DNA of 64,000 bases. Origin: Stygiolobus azoricus. Lineage in GTDB: Archaea > Thermoproteota > Thermoprotei_A > Sulfolobales > Sulfolobaceae. The DNA lies in assembly GCF_009729035.1 (NCBI RefSeq), contig NZ_CP045483.1:1634001-1698000 (forward strand), read 5' to 3'. The notes under the pieces are model-generated. The model was not told the DNA's origin. It saw only the letters and a list, made by a program, of their open reading frames with translations, and did not search any database. Positions 46,030 to 54,550 of the stretch are shown one piece after another. Each line of letters begins with the position of its first letter. The first letter of the stretch is position 1. The position numbers were made by a program, and so were the translations under genes.

Positions 46030-48147
46030 GTGGGATTAAGAGAGGAATTAGAGTCCAGGTTTGGAAGTAACTTTTCTGATAGCATTACAGAGAGATTCTC
46101 ACACTCGGCTGATATGGGTTTTGTTCCCCAGCTGGTGTGGTCAGGGAATATAAAACTTAACTTAATTCCAGATTACGTTATATACCCAACTTCAGTAGAG
46201 GACGTTGTAGACCTAGTGAAAATTACATTAAAGTATAAAGTCCCATTAATTCCTTACGGTAGGGCCACAAATAGGTACGGTAACGCTTTACCTGTAGATG
46301 GAGGTATTGTAGTAGACTTTGCTAAAATGGATAAAGTAGATGTAGATGAAGTTAATTCGCAAGCAATAAGTGAACCTGGCGCTACCTGGAAGTTAGTCGA
46401 TTTAGCAGCTCAATCTAAGGGTTTGCAGTTAAGGACTTTCCCTTCATCTTATGATTCCACTGTTGGAGGAGGAATAGCTGGAGATGCCTTAGGAATAGGA
46501 TCATATGAATACGGATTCACTTCAGATAATATCTCCTTTGTTGATATGGTAAACCCTAGAGGAGAAGTAGTCAGGCTTGAAGGTCCAAATTTAGCCTTAG
46601 CGTCTGGTGCTGAAGGCATTACTGGTATCATAGTAAAAGCAGGTGTCAAGCTTAGGAAGTATGCACCTACTGAAGCTATAGTATTAGCCTTTAATTCCTT
46701 TGAAGACACTGTAAAAGCGATAGGGGAATTCTACAGAGAGGTAATACCGGCATGGCACGTTCAAGTTAGAGGTCCTTCTATATCTACCAATATTGCTGAC
46801 AGGTTTAACGCTAAGCTCAGTAGAGGAAAATGGAATATGATCATCATGTATCCGTCTACAAGATCTACTCTAGTTGAGCCAAAAATTTACAGAATAGCGC
46901 AGACATTTAACGCTGAAATTTATGAAGGTGAGTGGACTGGTTGGTGGTCATTTAATCACGGTGTTGTTGCTGCTTTAAGGTCAAAAGGTCTACTAATTCA
47001 CCAACATGGTCTTATACATTACACTAAGTTAGTGGAATTAGTTAATGAATTAAAAGGATTTTTGGGGGACTTAGGAAAGTTAGAACCGAATTCCGGGTTT
47101 GATTTAGATATAGGCTTAGAAAAAAGAGAAGTTTTGTTAGTAAATGCTTTCACTGAAGTATCCTTGAAGAATGAGGACAAAAAGATCATTTACGATTTAG
47201 CTAAGAACACTCTAATGATGGACTCATTCATAAAGGTTGGCGGTTCATTGCTATCTGTAGGAATTTTTGCTCATAGGTATGCTAAGAATAGGCTAAGTGT
47301 TATGGGCAAGACTTTCCAGCAACTCGGTGTTGATAGATACGAAGTTATAAAGAAGTATAAAGAGGAAATGGATCCTGAAGAACTGTTTAATCCAGGCAAA
47401 GTATTAGACCCTAAAAAGAGAGGTAAAGTAGTTCTTGAGATTGTAGGAAGACAACAAGAAGCGTTGAGGTTCAGGTTTGGAATAGGATTAGCCAAAGCAA
47501 TAGTACCTGGAGGAGAGGTACAAGGATTTACAGTTGTCAAGAGGTATCTGGATATATTTGCTGATTATGCCATGCAATGTATGGACTGTGGAATGTGTGT
47601 AACAGTATGTCCGCAGTTCAAACTTATTCCACAAACGCCTTATGCACCTAAGGGTATGTTTGACTTCGTAAAAGGTGCAATAACGTACTATCACCTTAAA
47701 GGAGGAGTTGATATACCAGATGATGCTATAGCCGAGCTTTCAGGATGCCATAAATGTGGTTTATGTGATGGCGTTTGTCCTGCTAAAATACCCATATCTT
47801 CCCTCTTGGTGAGGCTTAATGGTATAGTTGCTAAGAAGATGCCAGAAGAGCCACCAGTAGACGTTCCGTTACTTCAAGACCCCGAATTGAGATCCATAAA
47901 CGATAACTCAAGTGATATAATACTTTGGGTTGGAAAGAATTTAGTGGATAATCCAAACGTTGCAATAACTGTGATGAGGCTTCTAAAGTTAGTAGGAGCT
48001 AAAGTCAAGGTAATAGGGACTACTTACGATAGCGGATTTATGGATTACATAAGCGGTGGTGAAAAGTTAAACGAGAAAATGGAGGAAAAACAGGTCAGTG
48101 TTAGCATCTGCTGTAGAGGTTATAACTATAGCACCAGAGGATTATAG
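46030..48147 (+). CDS. FAD-linked D-2-hydroxyacid dehydrogenase with Fe-S domain (N-terminal part of a probably split YdiJ-like protein)
   Basis: A 705-aa protein with an FAD-binding PCMH domain (about 40-225; VGGGIAGDALGIGSYEYGFT), an FAD-oxidase C-terminal domain (about 225-465) ending in DPEELFNPGKVLDP, and two 4Fe-4S motifs: CMDCGMCVTVCPQ (about 515-527) and CHKCGLCDGVCPAK (about 570-583). The start of a CCG domain follows (LLKLVGAKVKVIGTTYDSGF). It ends prematurely in QVSVSICCRGYN just after a run of five A (48086-48090). The adjacent gene continues the CCG domain in the +1 frame. Proteins with this domain order oxidise lactate, glycolate or 2-hydroxyglutarate; the substrate is not evident. 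Confidence 0.86.
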   Translation: MGLREELESRFGSNFSDSITERFSHSADMGFVPQLVWSGNIKLNLIPDYVIYPTSVEDVVDLVKITLKYKVPLIPYGRATNRYGNALPVDGGIVVDFAKMDKVDVDEVNSQAISEPGATWKLVDLAAQSKGLQLRTFPSSYDSTVGGGIAGDALGIGSYEYGFTSDNISFVDMVNPRGEVVRLEGPNLALASGAEGITGIIVKAGVKLRKYAPTEAIVLAFNSFEDTVKAIGEFYREVIPAWHVQVRGPSISTNIADRFNAKLSRGKWNMIIMYPSTRSTLVEPKIYRIAQTFNAEIYEGEWTGWWSFNHGVVAALRSKGLLIHQHGLIHYTKLVELVNELKGFLGDLGKLEPNSGFDLDIGLEKREVLLVNAFTEVSLKNEDKKIIYDLAKNTLMMDSFIKVGGSLLSVGIFAHRYAKNRLSVMGKTFQQLGVDRYEVIKKYKEEMDPEELFNPGKVLDPKKRGKVVLEIVGRQQEALRFRFGIGLAKAIVPGGEVQGFTVVKRYLDIFADYAMQCMDCGMCVTVCPQFKLIPQTPYAPKGMFDFVKGAITYYHLKGGVDIPDDAIAELSGCHKCGLCDGVCPAKIPISSLLVRLNGIVAKKMPEEPPVDVPLLQDPELRSINDNSSDIILWVGKNLVDNPNVAITVMRLLKLVGAKVKVIGTTYDSGFMDYISGGEKLNEKMEEKQVSVSICCRGYNYSTRGL

Positions 48148-49045
48148 AGTATTCTCTGAAGCTTACAAGGATTATTCTAACATGAACAATATGAGAATGG
48201 GATTTGAGGTATCTCCCATAGAGTTAAGGCTACTAAAGTCTCTTCAGATAGATGGGAACGGAGAAGAAATTTATCTTCACGCTGCTTGTTTCGCGACCCC
48301 GTATGTGGGTGAAGTAATTAAGAGATTAACAGATCTAGGGTTTAGAGTTAGGAAAGTAGAAGGGTGCTCAGGTGCAATACTGGAGAAAAACTTAGGTAAA
48401 AGAGCTGATAAAATGGCTAGGGCTTTAGGTGCAAAGTATCCTATGTTAGTAACGTTATGTCCACTGGCTTCACTTAAATTCAAAGAAAACGGAATACCAG
48501 CAAAAACTTTAGTTGAATTTATAGCTGAAAAAGTAGGGCTAACTACAGTAGTAACAGCAGGTACAAAAGCTAAGTTAGAGTTATCCGACTCAGAAAAACA
48601 GGAATTAAGAAACACTATCACTACGTCATTATTAAAGAGTCTCTCCAGTAAATCTAGTATTATTGTAGACACAGTTACTTTTACCAGTAGTGGTATAGAC
48701 GAATACAAGAAGATTGTAGAGAGTGTGATAGTTGAAGCATTAAGTGAGGCTGGAGACGGAATAAAAGTTCATATTAAGAAGTTATTAGAAAATAAAAAAG
48801 CCCAAGGTGCTACATATGATGATATAGTGAACTATTTATCAGCACTTATTAGAGAGCTTAGCAATGTAATTTCCACGATGCAATTAGATTCAATCATAGA
48901 CATAATAATAAATCAGGTTAAGGGACTTACATCAGAGCAGTTCGATGAAGGAGTATTGAGGCAAACTCTAATATTATTAGTGAGAGAGAACGAAAAAGTT
49001 ATCAAGGAAAGGGCGACAGCACTTACTGCAGATGCGACTAGTTAA
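48098..49045 (+). CDS. CCG-domain protein, likely C-terminal part of the FAD/Fe-S dehydrogenase
   Basis: A 315-aa protein from GTG 48098, overlapping the FAD gene by 50 bases. Its N terminus (VEVITIAPEDYRVFSEAYKD) matches the middle of a heterodisulfide-reductase-like CCG domain, whose first part ends the upstream gene; ACFATPY and VEGCSGAILEKNLGKRA continue the second CCG half. The tail (about 165-315) is a helical region without recognised motif. Deleting one A from the five-A run at 48086-48090 joins both frames into one protein of about 1004 aa, like the YdiJ-type architecture. A true separate subunit or programmed frameshifting is the alternative. Confidence 0.72.
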   Translation: MLASAVEVITIAPEDYRVFSEAYKDYSNMNNMRMGFEVSPIELRLLKSLQIDGNGEEIYLHAACFATPYVGEVIKRLTDLGFRVRKVEGCSGAILEKNLGKRADKMARALGAKYPMLVTLCPLASLKFKENGIPAKTLVEFIAEKVGLTTVVTAGTKAKLELSDSEKQELRNTITTSLLKSLSSKSSIIVDTVTFTSSGIDEYKKIVESVIVEALSEAGDGIKVHIKKLLENKKAQGATYDDIVNYLSALIRELSNVISTMQLDSIIDIIINQVKGLTSEQFDEGVLRQTLILLVRENEKVIKERATALTADATS

Positions 49046-49087
49046 GGTATTCTCATCCTTTTAAGTTATTCGAACAAATAGCAAATT

Positions 49088-49921
49088 ATGGTCAAAATTT
49101 ATTTAGGACCAGCTGGAGTTCCATTATCCTCTAAGAAGAGGAGTACCATAGATGGAATAAGAACCGTAAAGGAGTTAGGGCTTAATGCTATGGAAGTGGA
49201 GTTCGTCCAAGGAGTTAAAATGAAACCAGAGGCAGCGGAGGAAGCCGGAAAAGTCGCGGAGGAGTTAGGAGTGAGGCTGTCGGTTCATGCACCTTACTTT
49301 ATAAATTTGTGTTCTGATGATAAGGAGAAAGTGAAGGCTTCTAAGGCAAGAATACTAGACACTGCTGATAGAGCTGAGAGGATGAAAGCGGATGCAATTG
49401 CTATTCATATAGCGTTCTACGGTAAAATGAGTCCAGAAGAATGCTATCAGCAGGTCAAATCCGAATTAGGAGAAGTAGTGGATACAGCAAGGTCCCAAGG
49501 TATCAAGAACGTAAAATTCGGGGTAGAAACTATGGCAAAAGAGTCTGCCTTCGGAACAATCGACGAGGTAATATCTATATCCAAGGAAGTCAAGGGAGTT
49601 ATACCTTATATAGATTGGGCTCACACTTTTGCCAGACAAGATGGGAAGATAAATTATGGTGAAATTATAGATAGACTTCAAAAAGAACTTAATCTAACTC
49701 ATATAAATTCGCACTTTGAGTCTCTCGTATTTAGGAACGGCAAGTACGTAGATGAGCATTTACCTATTGATAATGAAGCTCCGCCATTCAGGCCCTTAGC
49801 TGAGGAACTTCTTAAGAGGGAGAATTTATCCATTACGTTAATTTGTGAAAGTCCAGAACTAGAGAGAGATGCTTTGAAAATGAAAAAAGTATTAGAAGAG
49901 TTAGGTTACAAATTTTCGTGA
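49088..49921 (+). CDS. endonuclease IV-family (AP endonuclease 2) TIM-barrel protein
   Basis: A 277-aa zinc-dependent TIM-barrel. Metal-ligand segments seen in order are SVHAPYF, AIHIAFYG, FGVETMAKE, IDWAHTFARQ, HINSHFES, YVDEHLPID and ICESPELE, matching the His/Glu/Asp pattern of Nfo. It likely cleaves abasic sites in DNA repair. Length is normal for the family. The stop overlaps the ATG of the following HAD phosphatase (TGATG), so the two are coupled. Confidence 0.93.
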   Translation: MVKIYLGPAGVPLSSKKRSTIDGIRTVKELGLNAMEVEFVQGVKMKPEAAEEAGKVAEELGVRLSVHAPYFINLCSDDKEKVKASKARILDTADRAERMKADAIAIHIAFYGKMSPEECYQQVKSELGEVVDTARSQGIKNVKFGVETMAKESAFGTIDEVISISKEVKGVIPYIDWAHTFARQDGKINYGEIIDRLQKELNLTHINSHFESLVFRNGKYVDEHLPIDNEAPPFRPLAEELLKRENLSITLICESPELERDALKMKKVLEELGYKFS

Positions 49922-50583
49922 TGGCATATCTTTTCGTATCGGATTATGATAGGACGTTAGCAGATGAAAAAGACGGTTTTGTGATAAGGGAGAATCTAGC
50001 GGAGTTCATAAACCATTTCTCATCTAAGTATCCCTTTTTTGTAGTTACCGGAAGAGAAAGAAGGTTCATAAGCAGGCTCGCTCCTACTCTAAAGCCCACG
50101 GGTTGGGTTCTGGAGAACGGTGCAATAATACTTTATGGTGAAAAAACTTATATTAACGCACCAAAAAACTGGGCTGAAATCAGAAAAGAAATAATTAAAA
50201 GATTAGAAGAGAAGGAGATTAAGTATAGTGTAGGAGAGGTAATTGTATATGTTAATAATATTGATAGTTCCTCTCTTGACTTACATCTGGAGGGCGCAAA
50301 AGTAGAATGGAATAGAAACGATGCAATGATATTACCTAAGGATGTCGACAAGGGTAGCGGAGTTTTATTTATTAAAAACCTCCTCAACTTTAAAGGCAAG
50401 GTCATAGCTATAGGAGACAGTCAAAATGATATCCCGTTGTTTAGAGTTGCCGATGTAAAAGTCGCTGTAAGTAATGCGTTACCAGAAATTAAGGAGATAG
50501 CTGATATAGTTCTTGATAAACCAAACGGGAAGGGGGTAATTGAGTTTCTGAGCAAAATTTTATCCGGTGAGATTTTCCTTTAA
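49921..50583 (+). CDS. HAD-superfamily phosphatase (archaeal phosphoglycolate phosphatase-like)
   Basis: A 220-aa HAD hydrolase. Motif I is SDYDRTLAD, with Asp nucleophile and Asp acid; motif II is VVTGRERR, motif III a Lys region (DKGSGVLFI) and motif IV GDSQNDIPLF. An alpha/beta cap between motifs II and III is typical for the Cof/TA0175 class that hydrolyses phosphoglycolate or sugar phosphates. The start ATG overlaps the stop of the endonuclease IV gene by one base; GTG 49918 is also in frame. It converges with the METTL5-like gene with a 24-base overlap. Confidence 0.88.
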   Translation: MAYLFVSDYDRTLADEKDGFVIRENLAEFINHFSSKYPFFVVTGRERRFISRLAPTLKPTGWVLENGAIILYGEKTYINAPKNWAEIRKEIIKRLEEKEIKYSVGEVIVYVNNIDSSSLDLHLEGAKVEWNRNDAMILPKDVDKGSGVLFIKNLLNFKGKVIAIGDSQNDIPLFRVADVKVAVSNALPEIKEIADIVLDKPNGKGVIEFLSKILSGEIFL

Positions 50584-51192
50584 AAGGTAAATATCGACAA
50601 GGAATTTATGATATCTTTCTTTATGCCACGGGTAATAGGGCTTTAGATCATATCTTGTTGTGATAACTTCAACACTATAGTTCTCACTCTCGGCTATTCT
50701 TCTAATTATCTGACTACTTTTAGGGTTAGACTTATGAATAGTATACACCACTTTACCTATTTCTAAGGCCTTTTTTAAGAATAAGATATCTGCACCTTTA
50801 TTAATTACTCCGAATGGCGGGTTCTGAATTACGGTATCTATCTTGCGAGACAATTGTAGATGTGATACATCAGTTACTATCGGTTCAAAGTCCAACATGT
50901 TTTTTCGGAAAAATTCTTTTGCTACGTAAATTGAATTCTCGTCAATTTCGATACACAGACAGTAGGCACCGAGGAGAGACGCTCCAGCACAAAGTCTACC
51001 GGTGCCACAACCTAAATCGGCTACAAGCTTGTTCTTTTTTATATCACCCCTTAAATATGCAGTCCAGAGTAATGTAGATCCGAGGTTAGATGGTGTAAGA
51101 TATTGTTCTAGCTCATAATTAGGATTAGGATGTGGAGGAATTTGTTCTAGAAAAATCTCTAGTTGTTTTTTATTAATTTTAGTGCTTGTAAT
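50560..51192 (-). CDS. METTL5-like N6-adenine rRNA methyltransferase (probable AUU start)
   Basis: A 210-aa class I methyltransferase. SAM motif I is VADLGCGTGRLCAGASLLGA, the acidic residue is CLCIEID, and the catalytic NPPF motif appears as VIQNPPFGV. N-terminal LEQIPPHPNPNYELEQYLTP is the archaeal and eukaryotic METTL5 signature. The frame from the stop at 51208 to the conserved core has no ATG, GTG or TTG. The best start is ATT (51192-51190), preceded after 7 bases by GGTGA (51204-51200), a strong Sulfolobus ribosome-binding motif. The gene starts inside the end of the upstream HAD gene. METTL5-type enzymes methylate small-subunit rRNA. Confidence 0.82.
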   Translation of the reverse strand: MTSTKINKKQLEIFLEQIPPHPNPNYELEQYLTPSNLGSTLLWTAYLRGDIKKNKLVADLGCGTGRLCAGASLLGAYCLCIEIDENSIYVAKEFFRKNMLDFEPIVTDVSHLQLSRKIDTVIQNPPFGVINKGADILFLKKALEIGKVVYTIHKSNPKSSQIIRRIAESENYSVEVITTRYDLKPYYPWHKERYHKFLVDIYLLKENLTG

Positions 51193-51818
51193 AGGTTTTT
51201 CACCTTGTTAGCCTTTATATCATCATAAAAGTTGTATCTATCTAAGAGTAATGGGTTGATTCCAGCCCTTAAAGCTCCTACGTAGTCTATTTCGTATATG
51301 TCTCCTATATGGAAGATGGGATTTCCGTATTTCTCTATAGCTATTCTGAAAATTCTCGGGTGAGGCTTCATAATTCCTAGATCACATGATGCGATTATGT
51401 CGTCAAGATAATTAATTAGTCCTAAATCATCCACTATCCTATATACGCTACGCGTAGCATTTGTAATCATTATTATTTTATATCCATCCTTTTTTAGCTC
51501 ATTAAGAAACGGCTTCACATCATCAAATAATTCCCAGTGTCCAGAGAGCAAGGTGAGGTTTTTTAGTTGGTCCAACAAGCATTTTTTAGGTGAGATTTTC
51601 AGCTCGTATAATACTTCTCTGAAATTAAGTTCGCTTAAACCGCCAAGTACCGGATCTGGAAAATGTTCTCTTCCCAATTGCTTAGATACTGCACGAAAAA
51701 CTTGTTTCTCTGTCACTTTATATCCTTTCTTAACTAGAAATTCATAGAGGGGTTGATGAAATTTTGGAATAAAACTTACTAACGTTTCTCCCATATCTAC
51801 GAAAACAGTCTTGCTCAT
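51159..51818 (-). CDS. HAD-superfamily hydrolase
   Basis: A 219-aa HAD hydrolase of the beta-phosphoglucomutase/phosphoglycolate phosphatase type with a helical cap. Motif I is FVDMGETLVSF, where the second Asp of DxD is replaced by Glu (DMGE); motif II is MITNATRSVY, motif III K in IMKPHPRIF and motif IV IGDIYEIDYVGA. The DxGET variant occurs in archaeal members, so activity may remain. It overlaps the Zn-ribbon regulator by 4 bases upstream and the METTL5-like gene downstream. Confidence 0.85.
   Translation of the reverse strand: MSKTVFVDMGETLVSFIPKFHQPLYEFLVKKGYKVTEKQVFRAVSKQLGREHFPDPVLGGLSELNFREVLYELKISPKKCLLDQLKNLTLLSGHWELFDDVKPFLNELKKDGYKIIMITNATRSVYRIVDDLGLINYLDDIIASCDLGIMKPHPRIFRIAIEKYGNPIFHIGDIYEIDYVGALRAGINPLLLDRYNFYDDIKANKVKNLLQALKLIKNN
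51200..51204 (-). promoter_or_regulatory. GGTGA ribosome binding site for the AUU-started gene
   Basis: GGTGA on the minus strand lies 7 bases upstream of ATT 51192, within the coding end of the HAD gene. It is the only ribosome-binding match near the conserved N terminus. Confidence 0.6.
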
Positions 51819-52135
51819 TTTCTATCCCGTCCTCTAATGAGGAACCTGGGTGGTTCAATGTCTTCACTTTTACAACTTGGGCATTTACTTGGTTTCTTTG
51901 GCTTTTCCAAGTTGAACGTATACCCGCACCTCCTACACTTTGGTAAGTAGACTATTAACTTCATATCTTTTCTCTTAAGGGATTTAGCTATATGTAATAA
52001 GTGTTCGTATACTAGCTTTTCGCTTTCTATCCCTAATCTCTCTTTGATTTCTTTTGCTGTTAACGGAGAATCTGAGTATTTGAGAAGTATTACTATCTTC
52101 TCCCTTGTTGTTAAAAAGTCGAAATCGGTAAACAT
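51815..52135 (-). CDS. winged-helix regulator with zinc ribbon (COG3357-like)
   Basis: A 106-aa protein with an N-terminal winged helix (about 8-60; LTAKEIKERLGIESEKLVYE) and a C-terminal rubredoxin-like zinc ribbon, CRRCGYTF and CPSCKSED (about 68-92), ending in the basic RFLIRGRDRK. This is a known archaeal family of small predicted transcriptional regulators. It overlaps the HAD gene by 4 bases and follows the CobT-like gene by 3 bases, forming a minus-strand operon. Confidence 0.88.
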   Translation of the reverse strand: MFTDFDFLTTREKIVILLKYSDSPLTAKEIKERLGIESEKLVYEHLLHIAKSLKRKDMKLIVYLPKCRRCGYTFNLEKPKKPSKCPSCKSEDIEPPRFLIRGRDRK

Positions 52136-52138
52136 TAC

Positions 52139-53176
52139 TTAACTAATATTAACTAACTGTGAATATATTTCTTCTACTTTCTTTAATATGTCGTTAGGTG
52201 TATAACCGTTTGCAAGTGCTAAGGTTGATGCACCTCCTGCTCCTACTCCCTCTTTGACGTAACCGCGTTCGTATACCTTGAGCCCCTCATACTTTGAGGA
52301 GGAAAAGTCTAGCATAGACGCTACAACCGAGACTCCCACTTGTTCAGCTAAGTATTTAATGTCTGAAGAAGGATCCTCTACGATCCATCTAGTTGTCGCA
52401 ATTGTTACGTTATTTAACGTCTCTTTACTTAACTCTTTTATTATCGCTGAGGCGGCAGCCATTTGCGTACCACCAGCGAGTATAACTTCCTTCTTAAATC
52501 CTATACTCAAACCGGCTACAGCTATTAACATAGGGTCAGATAATTTACTAATCTTTCCAAAGGTATCCGTAGGTAAGTCTCTTAATGCCTCCATAACTAT
52601 TCTCCTCTTTAATTCTTTAGGATTTTGGGGAGACGCGGAACTTACCTTATCTAATGCGTCATATCCTAGTCCAGCTAACACTGCCATAGCTGTGGTTGTT
52701 CCTGCAGGGATTGACTCCCCGATAACAAGAAGGTCATAAGACTTTGATAGCTCTTCACCTAGAATCATACTGTTTTCGAGTATTCTCTGAGCAACCTCTA
52801 TCCTTAAAGATCCTTTCCTTATGTCTCCACCAGGCTCTCCTCCTAAATCAATCACTGGGAGTTTTGGTATTACTCTACTTCCAGCATTCACAACTAGTTT
52901 AGGTATTTTAAATAATTCGAGTGCTGCTCTCGTTATAATTGCTGGTGTTGGAATACCGTCTGGAGTAACTGGTATAGTATTTATGGATTTACACTTACCT
53001 AAAAGTAAAAACTCCGCATCAGCTGCTGGAGTAAAGTGGGTGAGCTCGGGTGTCGCCCCAGCTATTGTTATTCCCGGTATTAAGCTTATGTCTGTTGTGG
53101 CAATTACTAGGACAAATAGTGTTTTTTTATTCCTAATGTCTTTTAACTTTCCCACTATTTCCTTTATGTATTGCAT
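52139..53176 (-). CDS. CobT-like nicotinate-nucleotide--dimethylbenzimidazole phosphoribosyltransferase family protein (UPF0284)
   Basis: A 345-aa protein of the archaeal CobT-like family. Motifs include ELTHFTPAADAEFLLLGK, TPDGIPTPAIITRAAL, VIGESIPAGTTTAMAVLAGL and VILAGGTQMAAASAIIKEL. It resembles NaMN:DMB phosphoribosyltransferase and may activate the lower ligand of cobamides. The cobalamin adenosyltransferase also lies in this window. It heads the operon with the Zn-ribbon regulator, HAD and METTL5-like genes. Confidence 0.9.
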   Translation of the reverse strand: MQYIKEIVGKLKDIRNKKTLFVLVIATTDISLIPGITIAGATPELTHFTPAADAEFLLLGKCKSINTIPVTPDGIPTPAIITRAALELFKIPKLVVNAGSRVIPKLPVIDLGGEPGGDIRKGSLRIEVAQRILENSMILGEELSKSYDLLVIGESIPAGTTTAMAVLAGLGYDALDKVSSASPQNPKELKRRIVMEALRDLPTDTFGKISKLSDPMLIAVAGLSIGFKKEVILAGGTQMAAASAIIKELSKETLNNVTIATTRWIVEDPSSDIKYLAEQVGVSVVASMLDFSSSKYEGLKVYERGYVKEGVGAGGASTLALANGYTPNDILKKVEEIYSQLVNIS

Positions 53177-53213
53177 AATTGATTTTTTGATGACTTTTCC
53201 GAATTTTAATTTT

Positions 53214-53579
53214 ATGGAGAATTTTTGGATGTACTACAGAGGTATTGAAAAAGGCACTAAAGTTACTTACGATGAGTTTATTTCAGATCACTCCCTAAAA
53301 TCAGAGGTATTAAATTCTATAAAGAATATGTATAACCTAATTAGACAAGAAGTTAAGAAAAGGTTCGGAATAGGGGAAATCAGATTAAGTGATGCTATCT
53401 GGGAATTGGCAAAGAGGAAGATCATAAAATCTGAATTAATTCAAGAATACTTGGATGTGTTAGAAGCTGTTGAAAAAATAGACATGATAGATGATTTTAC
53501 TATATACACTATGCTTGTTAGAATTATGGAAGATTTAGAAGAATTATATTTTTCAGTAATAAAGTTTAAAACTGACTAA
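53214..53579 (+). CDS. small helical conserved hypothetical protein
   Basis: A 121-aa all-helical protein from ATG 53214 (MENFWMYYRGIEKGTKVTYD). A much longer in-frame extension to 52821 would lie antisense to the CobT-like gene and has low-complexity Pro/Ser sequence, so it is rejected. Helices such as VLNSIKNMYNLIRQEVKKRF and LDVLEAVEKIDMIDDFTIYT suggest a HEPN-like or helical-bundle fold, with no catalytic motif. It precedes nadA by 26 bases on the same strand. Confidence 0.6.
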   Translation: MENFWMYYRGIEKGTKVTYDEFISDHSLKSEVLNSIKNMYNLIRQEVKKRFGIGEIRLSDAIWELAKRKIIKSELIQEYLDVLEAVEKIDMIDDFTIYTMLVRIMEDLEELYFSVIKFKTD

Positions 53580-53605
53580 TTCACAGAACAAATGTTCGAG
53601 GGAGA

Positions 53606-54550
53606 ATGTCTGCTCAGTCAAACATAGTGATCGAAATAAAGAAACTAAAAAGGGAAAAGAACGCTATAATACTTGGACATAATTACATGGATTACGGCGT
53701 TCAGTTAGTCTCGGATTTTACAGGTGACTCGTACGACTTAGCAGTGAAGGCTATGAAAACTAATGCAAAAATGATAGTATTTGCTGGAGTTTATTTTATG
53801 GCTGAACAAGCTGCTGCATTGAATCCGGATAAAAAAGTACTATCGCCCGATCCGAATGCTGGTTGTTCGTTGTCAGATTCTCTTGACGTAGATACTTTAA
53901 AGAAATATAAAGAGATATATCCAGATGCTCCAGTGGTGTTATATATAAATACGAGTATATATACTAAAGCATTAGCTGACTATATAGTAACTTCCTCTAC
54001 TGCAGTTAAAGTCGTGAGTAAACTCGACGCTAAGAACATAATTTTCGGTCCGGATGCGAATCTGGCTAATTATGTAGAGCGCAAAACCGGTAAGAAATTA
54101 ATTAAAGTCCCTCCTAACGGAAGATGTATAGTTCATGCAAATTATACGAAGCAGTTAGTATCGATAGCTAGGAAGAAATATCCTAATGCACTTCTTATGG
54201 CTCACCCAGAAAGCCCATTAGAGATTCTTGAGGCAGCTGACTTTGTTGGATCTACTAATCAAATGATAAAATTCGCTAAGGAAAGCCCTAACAAAGAATT
54301 CATTGTAGCTACGGAACTAGGAATGATAAATGCATTAAAAATTCAAGTTCCAGATAAGGTATTTTATCCTTTAGTAACCACTGAAGCTTGCGGATGTGCA
54401 AGATGCCCTTACATGGCAATGATAACTTTAGAAAAGATTAAGAGATCCCTAGAAGAAGAAGTTTATGAGGTAAAGGTACCTAAGGATGTTGCTGAGAAAG
54501 CTAAAGAGGCTTTCGAAAGAACCATTAAGATTCTCGGAGATAATAAATAA
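53606..54550 (+). CDS. nadA: quinolinate synthase A
   Basis: NadA (314 aa) condenses iminoaspartate with dihydroxyacetone phosphate to give quinolinate for de novo NAD synthesis. Family motifs are AIILGHNYMDYGVQLVSDFT, DPNAGCSLSDSL and the C-terminal ACGCARCPYMAM with cysteines; Cys residues in these segments should hold the 4Fe-4S cluster. There is no nadB or nadC in the window. The gene overlaps the convergent class V aminotransferase by 26 bases. Confidence 0.95.
   Translation: MSAQSNIVIEIKKLKREKNAIILGHNYMDYGVQLVSDFTGDSYDLAVKAMKTNAKMIVFAGVYFMAEQAAALNPDKKVLSPDPNAGCSLSDSLDVDTLKKYKEIYPDAPVVLYINTSIYTKALADYIVTSSTAVKVVSKLDAKNIIFGPDANLANYVERKTGKKLIKVPPNGRCIVHANYTKQLVSIARKKYPNALLMAHPESPLEILEAADFVGSTNQMIKFAKESPNKEFIVATELGMINALKIQVPDKVFYPLVTTEACGCARCPYMAMITLEKIKRSLEEEVYEVKVPKDVAEKAKEAFERTIKILGDNK

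Noticed and set aside
49441-49662. Alternative frame inside the endonuclease IV gene
   Set aside because: It is a shadow of a gene with clear metal-ligand motifs in another frame.
52821-53213. N-terminal extension of the 121-aa protein
   Set aside because: It is antisense to the CobT-like gene and of shadow composition; ATG 53214 gives a compact protein.
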